NCBI GenBank assembly: GCA_002306745.1
Contig: DBSW01000153.1
Span: forward strand, 1 to 26,661
Direction of reading: 5' to 3'
Length of the DNA: 26,661 nucleotides
From: Dehalococcoidia bacterium UBA1332
Lineage (GTDB): Bacteria > Chloroflexota > Dehalococcoidia > Lucifugimonadales > Lucifugimonadaceae
Within the stretch, counting starts at the first letter, position 1. Each line of letters opens with the position of its first letter. The position numbers and the translations under genes are program-made. The notes below the pieces were generated by a model that was given only the letters and a program-made list of their open reading frames with translations, was not told the DNA's origin and ran no database searches. Of this stretch, positions 1-6,956 are shown one piece after another.

Positions 1-1
1 A

Positions 2-232
2 GAATTAGGTTTATTCTCGGATGGCTTGCAAACCGTTCATGCAGGGCAAGAAGTAAGTTGGAATCGTCCAGTAAAAGTCGGAGAGAAAGTCAATGCATTA
101 GGACAGCTTACGGCAAATTCCATCCGAAGGGGCAATCACTTCGCTACCGTACAGGTATCGTACAGTGATTTAAGTGATAAAGAGATCGGCGTTTCATCAA
201 CGACAATTATCGTAACCGGAGAGGATTCATAA
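2..232 (+). CDS. MaoC/HadA-like dehydratase subunit (5' truncated by window)
   Basis: The reading frame is open from base 2, so the gene begins before the window and only about the last 76 residues are seen. The visible part (LQTVHAGQEVSWNRPVKVGE near its start, then a strand-rich half ending in TTIIVTGEDS) resembles the C-terminal half of a FAS1-like/HadA-type hot-dog dehydratase domain. Its stop TAA shares its last A with the ATG of the next gene (TAATG), which indicates translational coupling, as expected for two subunits of one enzyme. In mycobacterial HadAB the HadA-like subunit helps hold the acyl chain while the HadB-like subunit carries the catalytic Asp/His. The role as (3R)-hydroxyacyl-ACP dehydratase is inferred from this pairing and from the plsX/fabG neighbours; a hydroxyacyl-CoA role is the alternative. 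Confidence 0.7.
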   Translation, partial: ELGLFSDGLQTVHAGQEVSWNRPVKVGEKVNALGQLTANSIRRGNHFATVQVSYSDLSDKEIGVSSTTIIVTGEDS

Positions 233-642
233 TGGCTTCTTCGAGACAGGCTGGTGATGCACTTAAGGGCTTCACACGACTTGTGAATCAAAAACGTGTA
301 AACGATTATGCAGATGCATCGGGAGACTATAATCCTATTCATTTGAACGAATCTTATGCTGCTGATACTCCATTCGGAACTAGAATCGCTCACGGAATGT
401 TAAGCCTAGCTCTCGTTTCTGAAATGTTGATGACCGAGTTTCCTGATACTTGGCACGATGGGGGCAGTATTAAGGTGAGATTCACAGCTCCTGTATTCCC
501 AGGAGAAACCGTAGAAACATATGGAAAGATAGTATCTATAGATAATTCAAGTGGTAGGTTGATAGCAACCTGCCAAATAGGGTGCAAAAAGCCCGACGGC
601 ACAGATGCAGTTGTAGGGCGGGCGACGGTGCCTCTGGAATAA
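232..642 (+). CDS. MaoC/HadB-like (3R)-hydroxyacyl dehydratase subunit
   Basis: A 136-residue single hot-dog domain of the MaoC family. The hydratase-2 signature is visible as D32-Y-N-P-I-H37 (Asp-x4-His, the catalytic pair), followed by GTRIAHGML around residues 49-57, which is typical of MaoC/HadB. It removes water from (3R)-hydroxyacyl thioesters to give trans-2-enoyl thioesters. The ATG overlaps the previous stop by one base, so the two proteins are probably made together and form a HadA/HadB-type heterodimer. plsX follows after 54 bases and fabG and an enoyl reductase after that, so the substrate is probably acyl-ACP in type II fatty-acid synthesis, where it would do the job of FabZ. Assignment to the family is firm; the ACP rather than CoA substrate is inference. 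Confidence 0.82.
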   Translation: MASSRQAGDALKGFTRLVNQKRVNDYADASGDYNPIHLNESYAADTPFGTRIAHGMLSLALVSEMLMTEFPDTWHDGGSIKVRFTAPVFPGETVETYGKIVSIDNSSGRLIATCQIGCKKPDGTDAVVGRATVPLE

Positions 643-696
643 AATATATATCTGTTAGTAACTTATAACTTCAAGAGGAAAATTACGGACGGAAGC

Positions 697-1710
697 ATGA
701 CGGGAAATCCCCAAAGCATAATCTCCATAGCTCTCGACGCAATGGGCGGCGATCACGGACCTAGTGTGACCGTACCCGCGGCGATTCAAGCAATCGAAGA
801 AGGCGGTGTCGCAGTTGCTCTTGTTGGCAACATACAAGCGATAAATGCTGAGCTTGATCGATATGAAAGCAAAGCTAAACAGTTAGTGCAAGTTGTTCCT
901 GCAGAGGGTGTAGTTGAGGAGGGTGAGAGCCCGGCTCGGGCTTTCCGATCCAAACCCAATGCATCTATTTTTGTTTCAGCCGGCACAGTTAAAGCAGGTA
1001 AAACCGCAGGTTTCGTGTCGATGGGGTCGACCGGAGCCTCAATAGCAGCCGCAACGGTGGTTTATGGGACATTAGACGGAATTGATAGGGGTGCGCTCGG
1101 TGGACCTGTAGTCGGATATGCGCCTAATTCTGTGATAATTGACCTCGGCACAAACGTAGACACGCGCCCTAGCTTGCTCGTCGATTTCGCAGCGCTAGGT
1201 AACGTGATGTCAAAGCTCATATACAAGAACGAAAATCCACGTATTGCCCTTTTGAGCGTCGGAACCGAAGAAGGCAAAGGTAACACTCTTGTAAAAGAGA
1301 CGAGCGAACTGCTAAATGCCACAGATCTAAACTTCGTCGGGAACATTGAGGCAAACGACCTACCAGCCGGCAAAGCTGAGGTCGTTCTATGTGATGGATT
1401 CGTGGGCAACGTAATTCTAAAACTTACCGAAGGTCTTGGTGATGCAGTAGTAAATCATGTAAACACAGTCCTGGGCGATTCCGAAGCAAGTAACCGACTC
1501 GCGAAAGAAATATTCGAACGCATGAATATTCTCGAAGCATTTGGTGGTGGCCCACTGCTAGGAGTTAATGGGCTAGCGATCGTGGGGCATGGCGCCTCTG
1601 GTATTAACGCTGTTGCCAACGCAATCGGAACTGCTAAATTCGTCGTAAACACTGGATTAATCGAAGCACAACAATCTGAACTCGACAGAATCAGAGCTGA
1701 AGTAAGTTAA
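697..1710 (+). CDS. plsX: Phosphate acyltransferase PlsX
   Basis: The 337-residue protein has the PlsX hallmark near the N-terminus (IALDAMGGDHGPSVTVPAA, about residues 11-29), then the family's GFVSMGSTGASIA and CDGFVGNVILKLTEG segments. The length is normal for the family. PlsX transfers the acyl group of acyl-ACP to inorganic phosphate, making acyl-phosphate for PlsY and thus linking fatty-acid synthesis to phospholipids; it is a peripheral membrane enzyme. The ATG at 697 has a purine-rich GGACGGAAG just upstream. It sits between the dehydratase pair and fabG, a common bacterial arrangement (plsX-fabD-fabG-acpP), but fabD and acpP are absent here. Confidence 0.95.
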   Translation: MTGNPQSIISIALDAMGGDHGPSVTVPAAIQAIEEGGVAVALVGNIQAINAELDRYESKAKQLVQVVPAEGVVEEGESPARAFRSKPNASIFVSAGTVKAGKTAGFVSMGSTGASIAAATVVYGTLDGIDRGALGGPVVGYAPNSVIIDLGTNVDTRPSLLVDFAALGNVMSKLIYKNENPRIALLSVGTEEGKGNTLVKETSELLNATDLNFVGNIEANDLPAGKAEVVLCDGFVGNVILKLTEGLGDAVVNHVNTVLGDSEASNRLAKEIFERMNILEAFGGGPLLGVNGLAIVGHGASGINAVANAIGTAKFVVNTGLIEAQQSELDRIRAEVS

Positions 1711-1721
1711 AAATAACAGTT

Positions 1722-1733
1722 ACTCTTAAGAGT
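1722..1733. repeat. 12-bp perfect palindrome between plsX and fabG
   Basis: ACTCTTAAGAGT reads the same on both strands and lies in the 59-base gap before fabG. It has no following T-run, so it is not a terminator. A dimeric regulator operator is possible but no known consensus is matched. Confidence 0.4.
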
Positions 1734-1769
1734 CCTAACAGATTATGCAAATAAGATAAGGATCATATC

Positions 1770-2516
1770 TTGAGTGGCAATACACCAAGAAGCGCATTAG
1801 TTACCGGCGGGTCACGCGGCATAGGTAGGGCAACAGCCCTAAGATTAGCCGCAAACGGACATCGCGTAGCCGTTAATTACAATACTCACCCTGAAGAAGC
1901 GGAAACGGTAGTAGAAGAAATCCTCTCTGCTGGTGGCTCAGCAATTGCAGTAGGCGGCAACGTCGCTATAAAAGAGAGTGTTAACGCTATGATTGCCAAG
2001 GCTGTTGAGTCTCACGGACCGATTGAAATCCTTATAAACAATGCCGGAGTCATTAACGACGCACTGCTAATGCGTATGAAAGAAGAACAATTCGAATACA
2101 CCATGAAAGTGAACATGTTTGGCACTTTCTATTGCACCCATCAGGTGTTGCCTGGAATGATCAAAGGCCGTTGGGGCCGCATCGTGAATGTATCATCAGT
2201 TGTTGGCATGCGGGGCAACATTGGACAATCAAACTACTCGGCATCAAAAGCAGCGGTACACGGTTTTACACAATCGATAGCCAAAGAAGTCGCAACCCGT
2301 GGAATTACAGCAAATGTGGTAGCTCCTGGCTATATAACTACAGCAACATCAGCAGACATATCGGACAAACAGAGAGACACAGTACTAACTTGGATTCCCC
2401 AAGGAAGATTTGGAGAACCAGATGAAGTAGCGCCTACAATCGTGTTTCTAACGACAGATGAAGCTCAGTACATCACCGGAGACATAATCCGAGTAGATGG
2501 TGGTATGGCTATCTAA
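1770..2516 (+). CDS. fabG: 3-oxoacyl-ACP reductase FabG
   Basis: A 248-residue short-chain dehydrogenase. It shows the NADP(H) glycine motif TGGSRGIG (about residues 12-19), the NNAG motif, and the catalytic Ser/Tyr/Lys in SSVVG...NYSASKAA, plus the C-terminal TGDIIRVDGGM typical of FabG. It reduces 3-oxoacyl-ACP to (3R)-hydroxyacyl-ACP in the FAS-II cycle. The start chosen is TTG at 1770, because AAGGAT lies about six bases upstream and the Rossmann strand begins ten residues in, as in other FabGs. Placement after plsX and the dehydratase subunits supports a fatty-acid role rather than a generic SDR. Confidence 0.9.
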   Translation: MSGNTPRSALVTGGSRGIGRATALRLAANGHRVAVNYNTHPEEAETVVEEILSAGGSAIAVGGNVAIKESVNAMIAKAVESHGPIEILINNAGVINDALLMRMKEEQFEYTMKVNMFGTFYCTHQVLPGMIKGRWGRIVNVSSVVGMRGNIGQSNYSASKAAVHGFTQSIAKEVATRGITANVVAPGYITTATSADISDKQRDTVLTWIPQGRFGEPDEVAPTIVFLTTDEAQYITGDIIRVDGGMAI

Positions 2517-2521
2517 CAACA

Positions 2522-2547
2522 AACGCTAGCCGGCACAATCTGGCGTT
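2522..2547 (+). repeat. Intercistronic hairpin between fabG and fabL
   Basis: AACGCTAG at 2522-2529 can pair with CTGGCGTT at 2540-2547 (eight pairs, one a T-G wobble) around a 10-base loop. There is no T-run after it. It could be an mRNA processing or stability element; function is not known. Confidence 0.4.
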
Positions 2548-2562
2548 AAAACGAGATTAATC

Positions 2563-3327
2563 ATGAATGCAAACAATGACCTATCGGGCAAAGTAGCTCT
2601 AATTACAGGTGGTGCAAGGGGGATAGGTAAGGAAATTGCGTGTGAAATCGGTAAACGCGGCGCTACGGTAATTATCACTTATTTAAAAAACCACACCGCA
2701 GCAAAGACAACTATTAATGAACTCAATGCTAAAGGTATTGTGGCAACCCGAATAAAATCTAACGTTGGAGATGAAACATCTATTCAAACTCTCGTAAAGA
2801 AAGTCGATGAGCAGTTCGGTCGAATCGACATATTGATCAACAATGCGGCTTCAGGCGTAATGCGTTCCGCTAATCAGCTGTCTGCAAAGCACTGGAACTG
2901 GACACTAGATATTAACGCTAGAGGTCCTTGGATGCTAGCTATGGCAGCATCACACTTGATGCCTGCTGGTAGTCGAGTCATCAACATTTCCAGCCCGGGC
3001 TCAACTCGCGTACTACCGTCATACTTCGCCGTAGGAGTCTCAAAAGCCGCCATCGAGGCTGTAACTCGATATCTTGCAGTTGAACTTGGGGAAAAGGGCA
3101 TTTCAGTGAACACCGTATCAGCCGGTTTCGTCATGACAGATGCACTCAATGCTTTCCCAGACGAACTTGGTGTCAAAGACATCGCCTTGCGCCCTACCCC
3201 AGCTGGTCGAGCAATCACCGCCAGTGATGTATCTAAAGTAGTAGCAATGATGTGCAGTGGAGATGCGGAAATGATAAGAGGGCAAATCATTGTAGTCGAC
3301 GGAGGAGAAACTCTTATACACGGATAA
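2563..3327 (+). CDS. fabL: Enoyl-ACP reductase III (FabL-type SDR)
   Basis: A 254-residue SDR with TGGARGIG at residues 15-22 and NNAASGVMR at 93-101. The ordinary SDR active site is Tyr-x3-Lys; here the residue four before the lysine is Val, and instead Y154-x6-K161 is present (PSYFAVGVSKAA). Tyr-x6-Lys is the signature of enoyl-ACP reductases, and the surrounding sequence (NNAASGV, HWNWTLDINA, SRVINISS, VGVSKAA.EA.TRYLAVEL, C-terminal MIRGQIIVVDGG) closely follows what I recall of Bacillus subtilis FabL. It should therefore reduce trans-2-enoyl-ACP to acyl-ACP, the last step of the elongation cycle, following FabG and the HadAB-like dehydratase encoded just upstream. The ATG at 2563 has only a weak upstream GAG. 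The alternative is a general SDR of unknown substrate. Confidence 0.82.
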   Translation: MNANNDLSGKVALITGGARGIGKEIACEIGKRGATVIITYLKNHTAAKTTINELNAKGIVATRIKSNVGDETSIQTLVKKVDEQFGRIDILINNAASGVMRSANQLSAKHWNWTLDINARGPWMLAMAASHLMPAGSRVINISSPGSTRVLPSYFAVGVSKAAIEAVTRYLAVELGEKGISVNTVSAGFVMTDALNAFPDELGVKDIALRPTPAGRAITASDVSKVVAMMCSGDAEMIRGQIIVVDGGETLIHG

Positions 3328-3345
3328 GAAACGTAGTTTCAAAAG

Positions 3346-4308
3346 TTACTTTACGGCTACAGCGATCCCATCTGCATTTAACTCGGTCCCAGAAGCTAAA
3401 TATGCTTTACGAACAAGAGCGAGGCTTACAAAATTACCTTCAGGTGTTTCCAGATGAGATACGCTGGTAACGATACCGGCAGTACTGGAACCAGATATTA
3501 GCTTGGAGCGTTCGTTCAAAGGCTCAGCTGACGTAAGAACACGCAAGTCTCTCTGAACCTTGTTATAAGTGTCAAGACGGGCGATTACTTCCTGACCTAC
3601 ATAACATCCTTTGTCGAAGTCTATCAGCGAGAGTAATCCAGCCTCAATAGGATTCGAGTGTTCACCATATTCAGCGTCAGCGCCCGGTATAGAAAAATTT
3701 ATACGGAAGTGTTCAAAGTGATCGGCCGATATAGCCACCGCACCTTTTTTTAGTAATTCAGAGCGAAGCTTCTTAGAACTTAATGGGTCGACTATCAAAT
3801 CAACCCAATCGACTTTTCTTGAATCATCAGAAATGATCGTCACTTCGTTCTCACCATATTTCACTGTTGCCAGTAAACCTTTTTCTAAATCAAGATCCCA
3901 AATTTTTTGTAAAACTTGTCTAGATTTTGGGCCGATCAAAGATAACCGCGTTAACGACATCGAATGATCAGTCATAGCAGCGTCTTCAACTATGGTGTAG
4001 TAATTGATCGCGGAAATTATCTTATCTGGCACTCTGGAATCAGAAATTAAGAGTAGATCAATGTCAGCAACTCGAGCCACAAGAAAAGTGTCGATTACCC
4101 TACCCGCTGCTGTTGTTAAAACAGTCCGCTGTGCGTTATACAGACCGAGACTATCAAGCGATTTAGTGGTCAGACGGTCGAGAAGATCTAGAGCATCAGG
4201 ACCGGAATGCCTAACTATAGTCGATTTTTCCCAATCCAAGAGTCCGCACCTAGTCTCAAGTGCGTTTAGCTGCGAATATTCAGCCTTAGCAAAAGAACCC
4301 GTTTGCAA
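3346..4308 (-). CDS. ygfZ: YgfZ/IBA57/GcvT-fold folate-binding Fe-S maturation protein
   Basis: The 320-residue protein carries the defining YgfZ/IBA57 motif DKGCYVGQEV, with the conserved cysteine at about residue 235 in K-G-C-Y-V-G-Q-E. The N-terminal half (LETRCGLLDWEKSTIVRHSG, then DALDLLDRLTTKSL) is the GcvT-like tetrahydrofolate-binding fold. Members assist assembly or repair of [4Fe-4S] clusters in a folate-dependent way, and do not act as glycine-cleavage T-proteins. The start is TTG at 4308 with AAAGAG close upstream; the spacing is short, so a slightly different start is possible. An A-type Fe-S carrier gene lies 38 bases upstream on the same strand, which strongly supports the Fe-S role. 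It converges with fabL. Confidence 0.88.
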   Translation of the reverse strand: MQTGSFAKAEYSQLNALETRCGLLDWEKSTIVRHSGPDALDLLDRLTTKSLDSLGLYNAQRTVLTTAAGRVIDTFLVARVADIDLLLISDSRVPDKIISAINYYTIVEDAAMTDHSMSLTRLSLIGPKSRQVLQKIWDLDLEKGLLATVKYGENEVTIISDDSRKVDWVDLIVDPLSSKKLRSELLKKGAVAISADHFEHFRINFSIPGADAEYGEHSNPIEAGLLSLIDFDKGCYVGQEVIARLDTYNKVQRDLRVLTSAEPLNERSKLISGSSTAGIVTSVSHLETPEGNFVSLALVRKAYLASGTELNADGIAVAVK

Positions 4309-4346
4309 ATCTCTTTACCGAAACCATTTCAAAAACTGCAAAACTT

Positions 4347-4706
4347 TTAGACAGAAAACGAAGTACCACAGCCACATGTTCGAGCAGCGTTGGGATTAGA
4401 AAATTCAAAACCTTTTCCATTCAGGCCGTCTGAGAAGTCTAGGACTGTACCAGCAAGAAACACAAAAGCCTTTTTAGGCACATATACCTCGACACCATGA
4501 TTAAGAATCACTTTATCGTCAGGTTCCGGCCCCTCAACTATATCAAGTACGTACGTAAGGCCAGAACATCCTCCACCTTTAACCGCCACTTTAAGGCCAT
4601 AAATTTCCATACTTTTTTCAACAGCAAATTGCTTGACCTTATCCGCTGCTTTTTCAGTAATCTCGATAGTGTTGATAGGAACCGATCGTTCCGGAGCCAT
4701 CGTCAT
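4347..4706 (-). CDS. A-type iron-sulfur carrier protein (IscA/ErpA/HesB family)
   Basis: A 119-residue protein with the three conserved cysteines of the A-type carriers: C47 in KGGGCSGLTY, and C111 and C113 in the C-terminal RTCGCGTSFSV. The family binds an Fe-S cluster (or iron) between two subunits and passes it to apoproteins such as [4Fe-4S] enzymes. The ATG at 4706 is preceded by AGGTGA at good spacing, and about ten extra residues precede the conserved ITEKAADKVKQF. It leads a two-gene operon with the ygfZ-like gene, mirroring the mitochondrial ISCA-IBA57 partnership. Whether it is best called iscA, erpA or sufA cannot be decided from the sequence alone. Confidence 0.92.
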   Translation of the reverse strand: MTMAPERSVPINTIEITEKAADKVKQFAVEKSMEIYGLKVAVKGGGCSGLTYVLDIVEGPEPDDKVILNHGVEVYVPKKAFVFLAGTVLDFSDGLNGKGFEFSNPNAARTCGCGTSFSV

Positions 4707-4859
4707 CTATTTCACCTATGATTCAGGTTACAAATTAATCATCTTCAACAATAAGCATCTATTCTCGCGTGTTTAGAACTTTCACGCAAAATTTTACAGA
4801 AAATCCACAATTACCTGTGATTTCACAATTTTAGAACTACAATTGAAGTTTCTCGAATT
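4707..4859. promoter_or_regulatory. Divergent control region between iscA-like and hisH genes, with a TGTGA-TT-TCACA palindrome
   Basis: This AT-rich gap must hold the promoters for both the leftward Fe-S pair and the rightward his genes. It contains a 12-base perfect palindrome TGTGATTTCACA at 4816-4827, and GCGTG at 4767-4771 with its complement CACGC at 4783-4787. A TACAAT at 4838-4843 is a possible -10 box for hisH. I could not place a convincing -35 box. The palindrome resembles Crp/Fnr half sites but with a two-base rather than six-base spacer, so the regulator is unknown. Confidence 0.4.
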
Positions 4860-5570
4860 ATGAATCTAAATCCAATAACAATGCAACGATATGAAATGAA
4901 TGACAATCTGAGCAATCCCCGTATTGTTGTCCTAAACACTCGCGCTGCAAACGTCCACAGCGTGGAAAAAGCGCTACGCAAAGTTGGTGCGATTCCTATA
5001 GTTACAAGTAATTCGAAAGAATTAGAAACGGCAGACGCAGCCGTCCTCCCAGGCGTTGGTACGAGCGATGCAGTGATGAAAGCACTCAACACACTCGGCC
5101 TTTCAGAGCCAGTAAAAAAGTTTGCTAAGTCTGGTAAACCGCTTCTCGGTGTATGTGTGGGTCTACAGGTTTTATTTGAAAGTTCGGAAGAAGGAAAACT
5201 CCCTGGACTGGGCCTTATAAACGGAAATGTTCAGCTTATTCCGTCAGGAATGACCGATAAACTGGGAGTTGCAATGAAAGTCCCCCACATAGGTTGGAAT
5301 CAGGTCATGTTTAATGAACAAGGCACAGGCAACAATCCTATTTTCAAAGGCGTCCCACAAGGATCTCACTTCTATTTCGTACATTCATATAGGTGTGTCC
5401 CCGAAAAAAGCAGTGAGATAGCTGCAACCACTCAATATGGCGTGGAAGTTTGCGCCGCAATTGTTCGCGAAAACATTTTTGGAACTCAATTTCATCCCGA
5501 AAAAAGTGGGGACATCGGTTTACAGATTTATAAGAATTTTATTGATATAGCTCGCACATCTGAAAAATAA
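4860..5570 (+). CDS. hisH: Imidazole glycerol phosphate synthase, glutaminase subunit HisH
   Basis: A class I glutamine amidotransferase with the HisH layout: LPGVGTSD (about 63-70, oxyanion region), the nucleophile C99 in GVCVGLQVLFESSEEG, and the H212-P-E214 of FGTQFHPEKS. It releases ammonia from glutamine and feeds it to HisF to make IGP and AICAR in histidine synthesis. At 236 residues it is longer than usual because of an N-terminal lead; in-frame ATGs at 4881 and 4896 are alternative starts and none has a clear ribosome-binding site. The usual N-terminal D-Y-G-x-G-N is replaced by N-T-R-A-A-N here. hisA follows after 27 bases and hisF two genes on. Confidence 0.93.
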   Translation: MNLNPITMQRYEMNDNLSNPRIVVLNTRAANVHSVEKALRKVGAIPIVTSNSKELETADAAVLPGVGTSDAVMKALNTLGLSEPVKKFAKSGKPLLGVCVGLQVLFESSEEGKLPGLGLINGNVQLIPSGMTDKLGVAMKVPHIGWNQVMFNEQGTGNNPIFKGVPQGSHFYFVHSYRCVPEKSSEIAATTQYGVEVCAAIVRENIFGTQFHPEKSGDIGLQIYKNFIDIARTSEK

Positions 5571-5597
5571 AGCAAAAGAATTAAGCATCCTAAATCT

Positions 5598-6341
5598 ATG
5601 GAAATTTTTCCAGCAATAGACCTTCGAAACGGTTACTGTGTACGCCTAAACCAAGGCGATTACAACCGTGAAACTATATTCGATGACAACCCAGCTGATG
5701 TTGCCCGTAGATGGGCAGATACAGGTGCAAACAGGCTACACATAGTAGACCTAGACGGAGCTCGCGACGGTGTCAGGAATAACGCTTCAGCCGTTGAACA
5801 GATTATTAATGCGGTGGACATCCCTATTCAGCTGGGTGGTGGAGTGCGAGACGCGACGGAAGCCCGTAAATTATTCGATTCAGGGGTTGACCGAGTAATC
5901 TTTGGAACTGCTGCAATAGAAGCTCCTGAGCAGGTACAAGAAGCGGTAAATGATATTGGATCGAATCACGTTATCGTCGGCGTCGATGCAAAAAAAGGCC
6001 TAGTCCAAACACGTGGCTGGCTCCAAGAATCTACAGTATCTGCAATCGATCTCGCCAACAACATGGTCGAACTTGGCGTGGAAAGATTTATATATACGGA
6101 TACCAGCCGCGACGGCACACTCAACCATCCAAATTTCAAAGCAGTTGCCGAACTTACATACAAACTACGGTATCCTATTATCGTCGCAGGGGGCATTGCT
6201 TCAATACAAGACCTTATAGGACTAGCAGAATTAGGCGTTGAAGGCGCCATATCAGGGATGGCCATTTATTCAGGCGCTATCGATTTAAAGAACGCCATAG
6301 AAACTATCAATAAATTAAACGCATCCGGCAATCAACAATAA
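5598..6341 (+). CDS. hisA: ProFAR isomerase HisA
   Basis: A 247-residue (beta/alpha)8-barrel starting MEIFPAIDLRNGYCVRL, with the catalytic Asp of the first strand in PAIDLR and the second in the VGVDAKKG/YTDTSRDGTL half, plus the phosphate-binding glycines GGGVR and AGGIAS. Length is normal. It isomerises ProFAR to PRFAR (an Amadori rearrangement), the substrate of HisFH. It lies between hisH and the methyltransferase/hisF genes in one rightward operon. Confidence 0.95.
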   Translation: MEIFPAIDLRNGYCVRLNQGDYNRETIFDDNPADVARRWADTGANRLHIVDLDGARDGVRNNASAVEQIINAVDIPIQLGGGVRDATEARKLFDSGVDRVIFGTAAIEAPEQVQEAVNDIGSNHVIVGVDAKKGLVQTRGWLQESTVSAIDLANNMVELGVERFIYTDTSRDGTLNHPNFKAVAELTYKLRYPIIVAGGIASIQDLIGLAELGVEGAISGMAIYSGAIDLKNAIETINKLNASGNQQ

Positions 6342-6365
6342 ATATTGACGGGAACGGAATACAAA

Positions 6366-6941
6366 ATGTCACCAAAATCTTCAGTAAAGAATGTTCAAGC
6401 CCTACTACACCCTACCCTTGAGGAATCCTATGATCCTCAGTCGATGATCGCTTTAGTGCCTATTCACAACGACAATATAGTTGCGGATATAGGTTCGGGA
6501 CCTGGTTGGCTTTCAATCCCACTGGCAAAATACGTATACGCAGGCAAGTGTTACGCCATCGATGTTCAAAAAGATATGCTAAAGCACGTTAAGAATCAGG
6601 CTGAAGAAGCAAAGCTCAAGAACATTGAAACCCTAGTTTCAAAAGAAAATTCTATTCCACTAGAAGACAACTCAATCGATGGTGTAGCGCTATCAGATGT
6701 GCTTAACGAAGCAAGTCGTCCCAAGACTTTAATCAAAGAGGCTACCAGATTATTAAAAAAATCAGGTTGGATCTCGATCGTTGATTGGTTACCAGCGGAA
6801 GGAAAATCTGAAGTTGGTCCCGCAGCATCACGTCGAGTCGATCAACAAGAGATTAGAGAAACCCTTGAATCTCTAGGGCTAACAACATTAACCTCTCGGC
6901 AACTGACGCCGCACAGGTACATCATTGTTGCTCGTAAGTAA
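6366..6941 (+). CDS. Class I SAM-dependent methyltransferase in the his operon
   Basis: The start chosen is ATG at 6366 because GGGAACGGA lies seven bases upstream; an in-frame TTG at 6345 would begin only three bases after hisA and adds seven residues. The 191-residue protein shows motif I VADIGSGPGWLSIPLAKYV, an acidic end of strand 2 (AIDVQKDML), and DGVALSDVLNEA, all typical of the UbiE/Methyltransf_11 type. The substrate cannot be read from the sequence. It sits between hisA and hisF with close spacing on both sides (24 and 15 bases), so it is co-transcribed with histidine genes, but no histidine step needs a methyl transfer. A methyltransferase for a small molecule or a regulatory role are both open. 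Confidence 0.8.
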   Translation: MSPKSSVKNVQALLHPTLEESYDPQSMIALVPIHNDNIVADIGSGPGWLSIPLAKYVYAGKCYAIDVQKDMLKHVKNQAEEAKLKNIETLVSKENSIPLEDNSIDGVALSDVLNEASRPKTLIKEATRLLKKSGWISIVDWLPAEGKSEVGPAASRRVDQQEIRETLESLGLTTLTSRQLTPHRYIIVARK

Positions 6942-6956
6942 ACTGGAGTACTCAAA

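Noticed and set aside
3328..3340. GAAAC-GTA-GTTTC as terminator after fabL
   Set aside because: Only a five-pair stem and no T-run; it may be chance.
6345..6365. Methyltransferase start at TTG 6345
   Set aside because: The GGGAACGGA box lies downstream of it and is spaced for ATG 6366.
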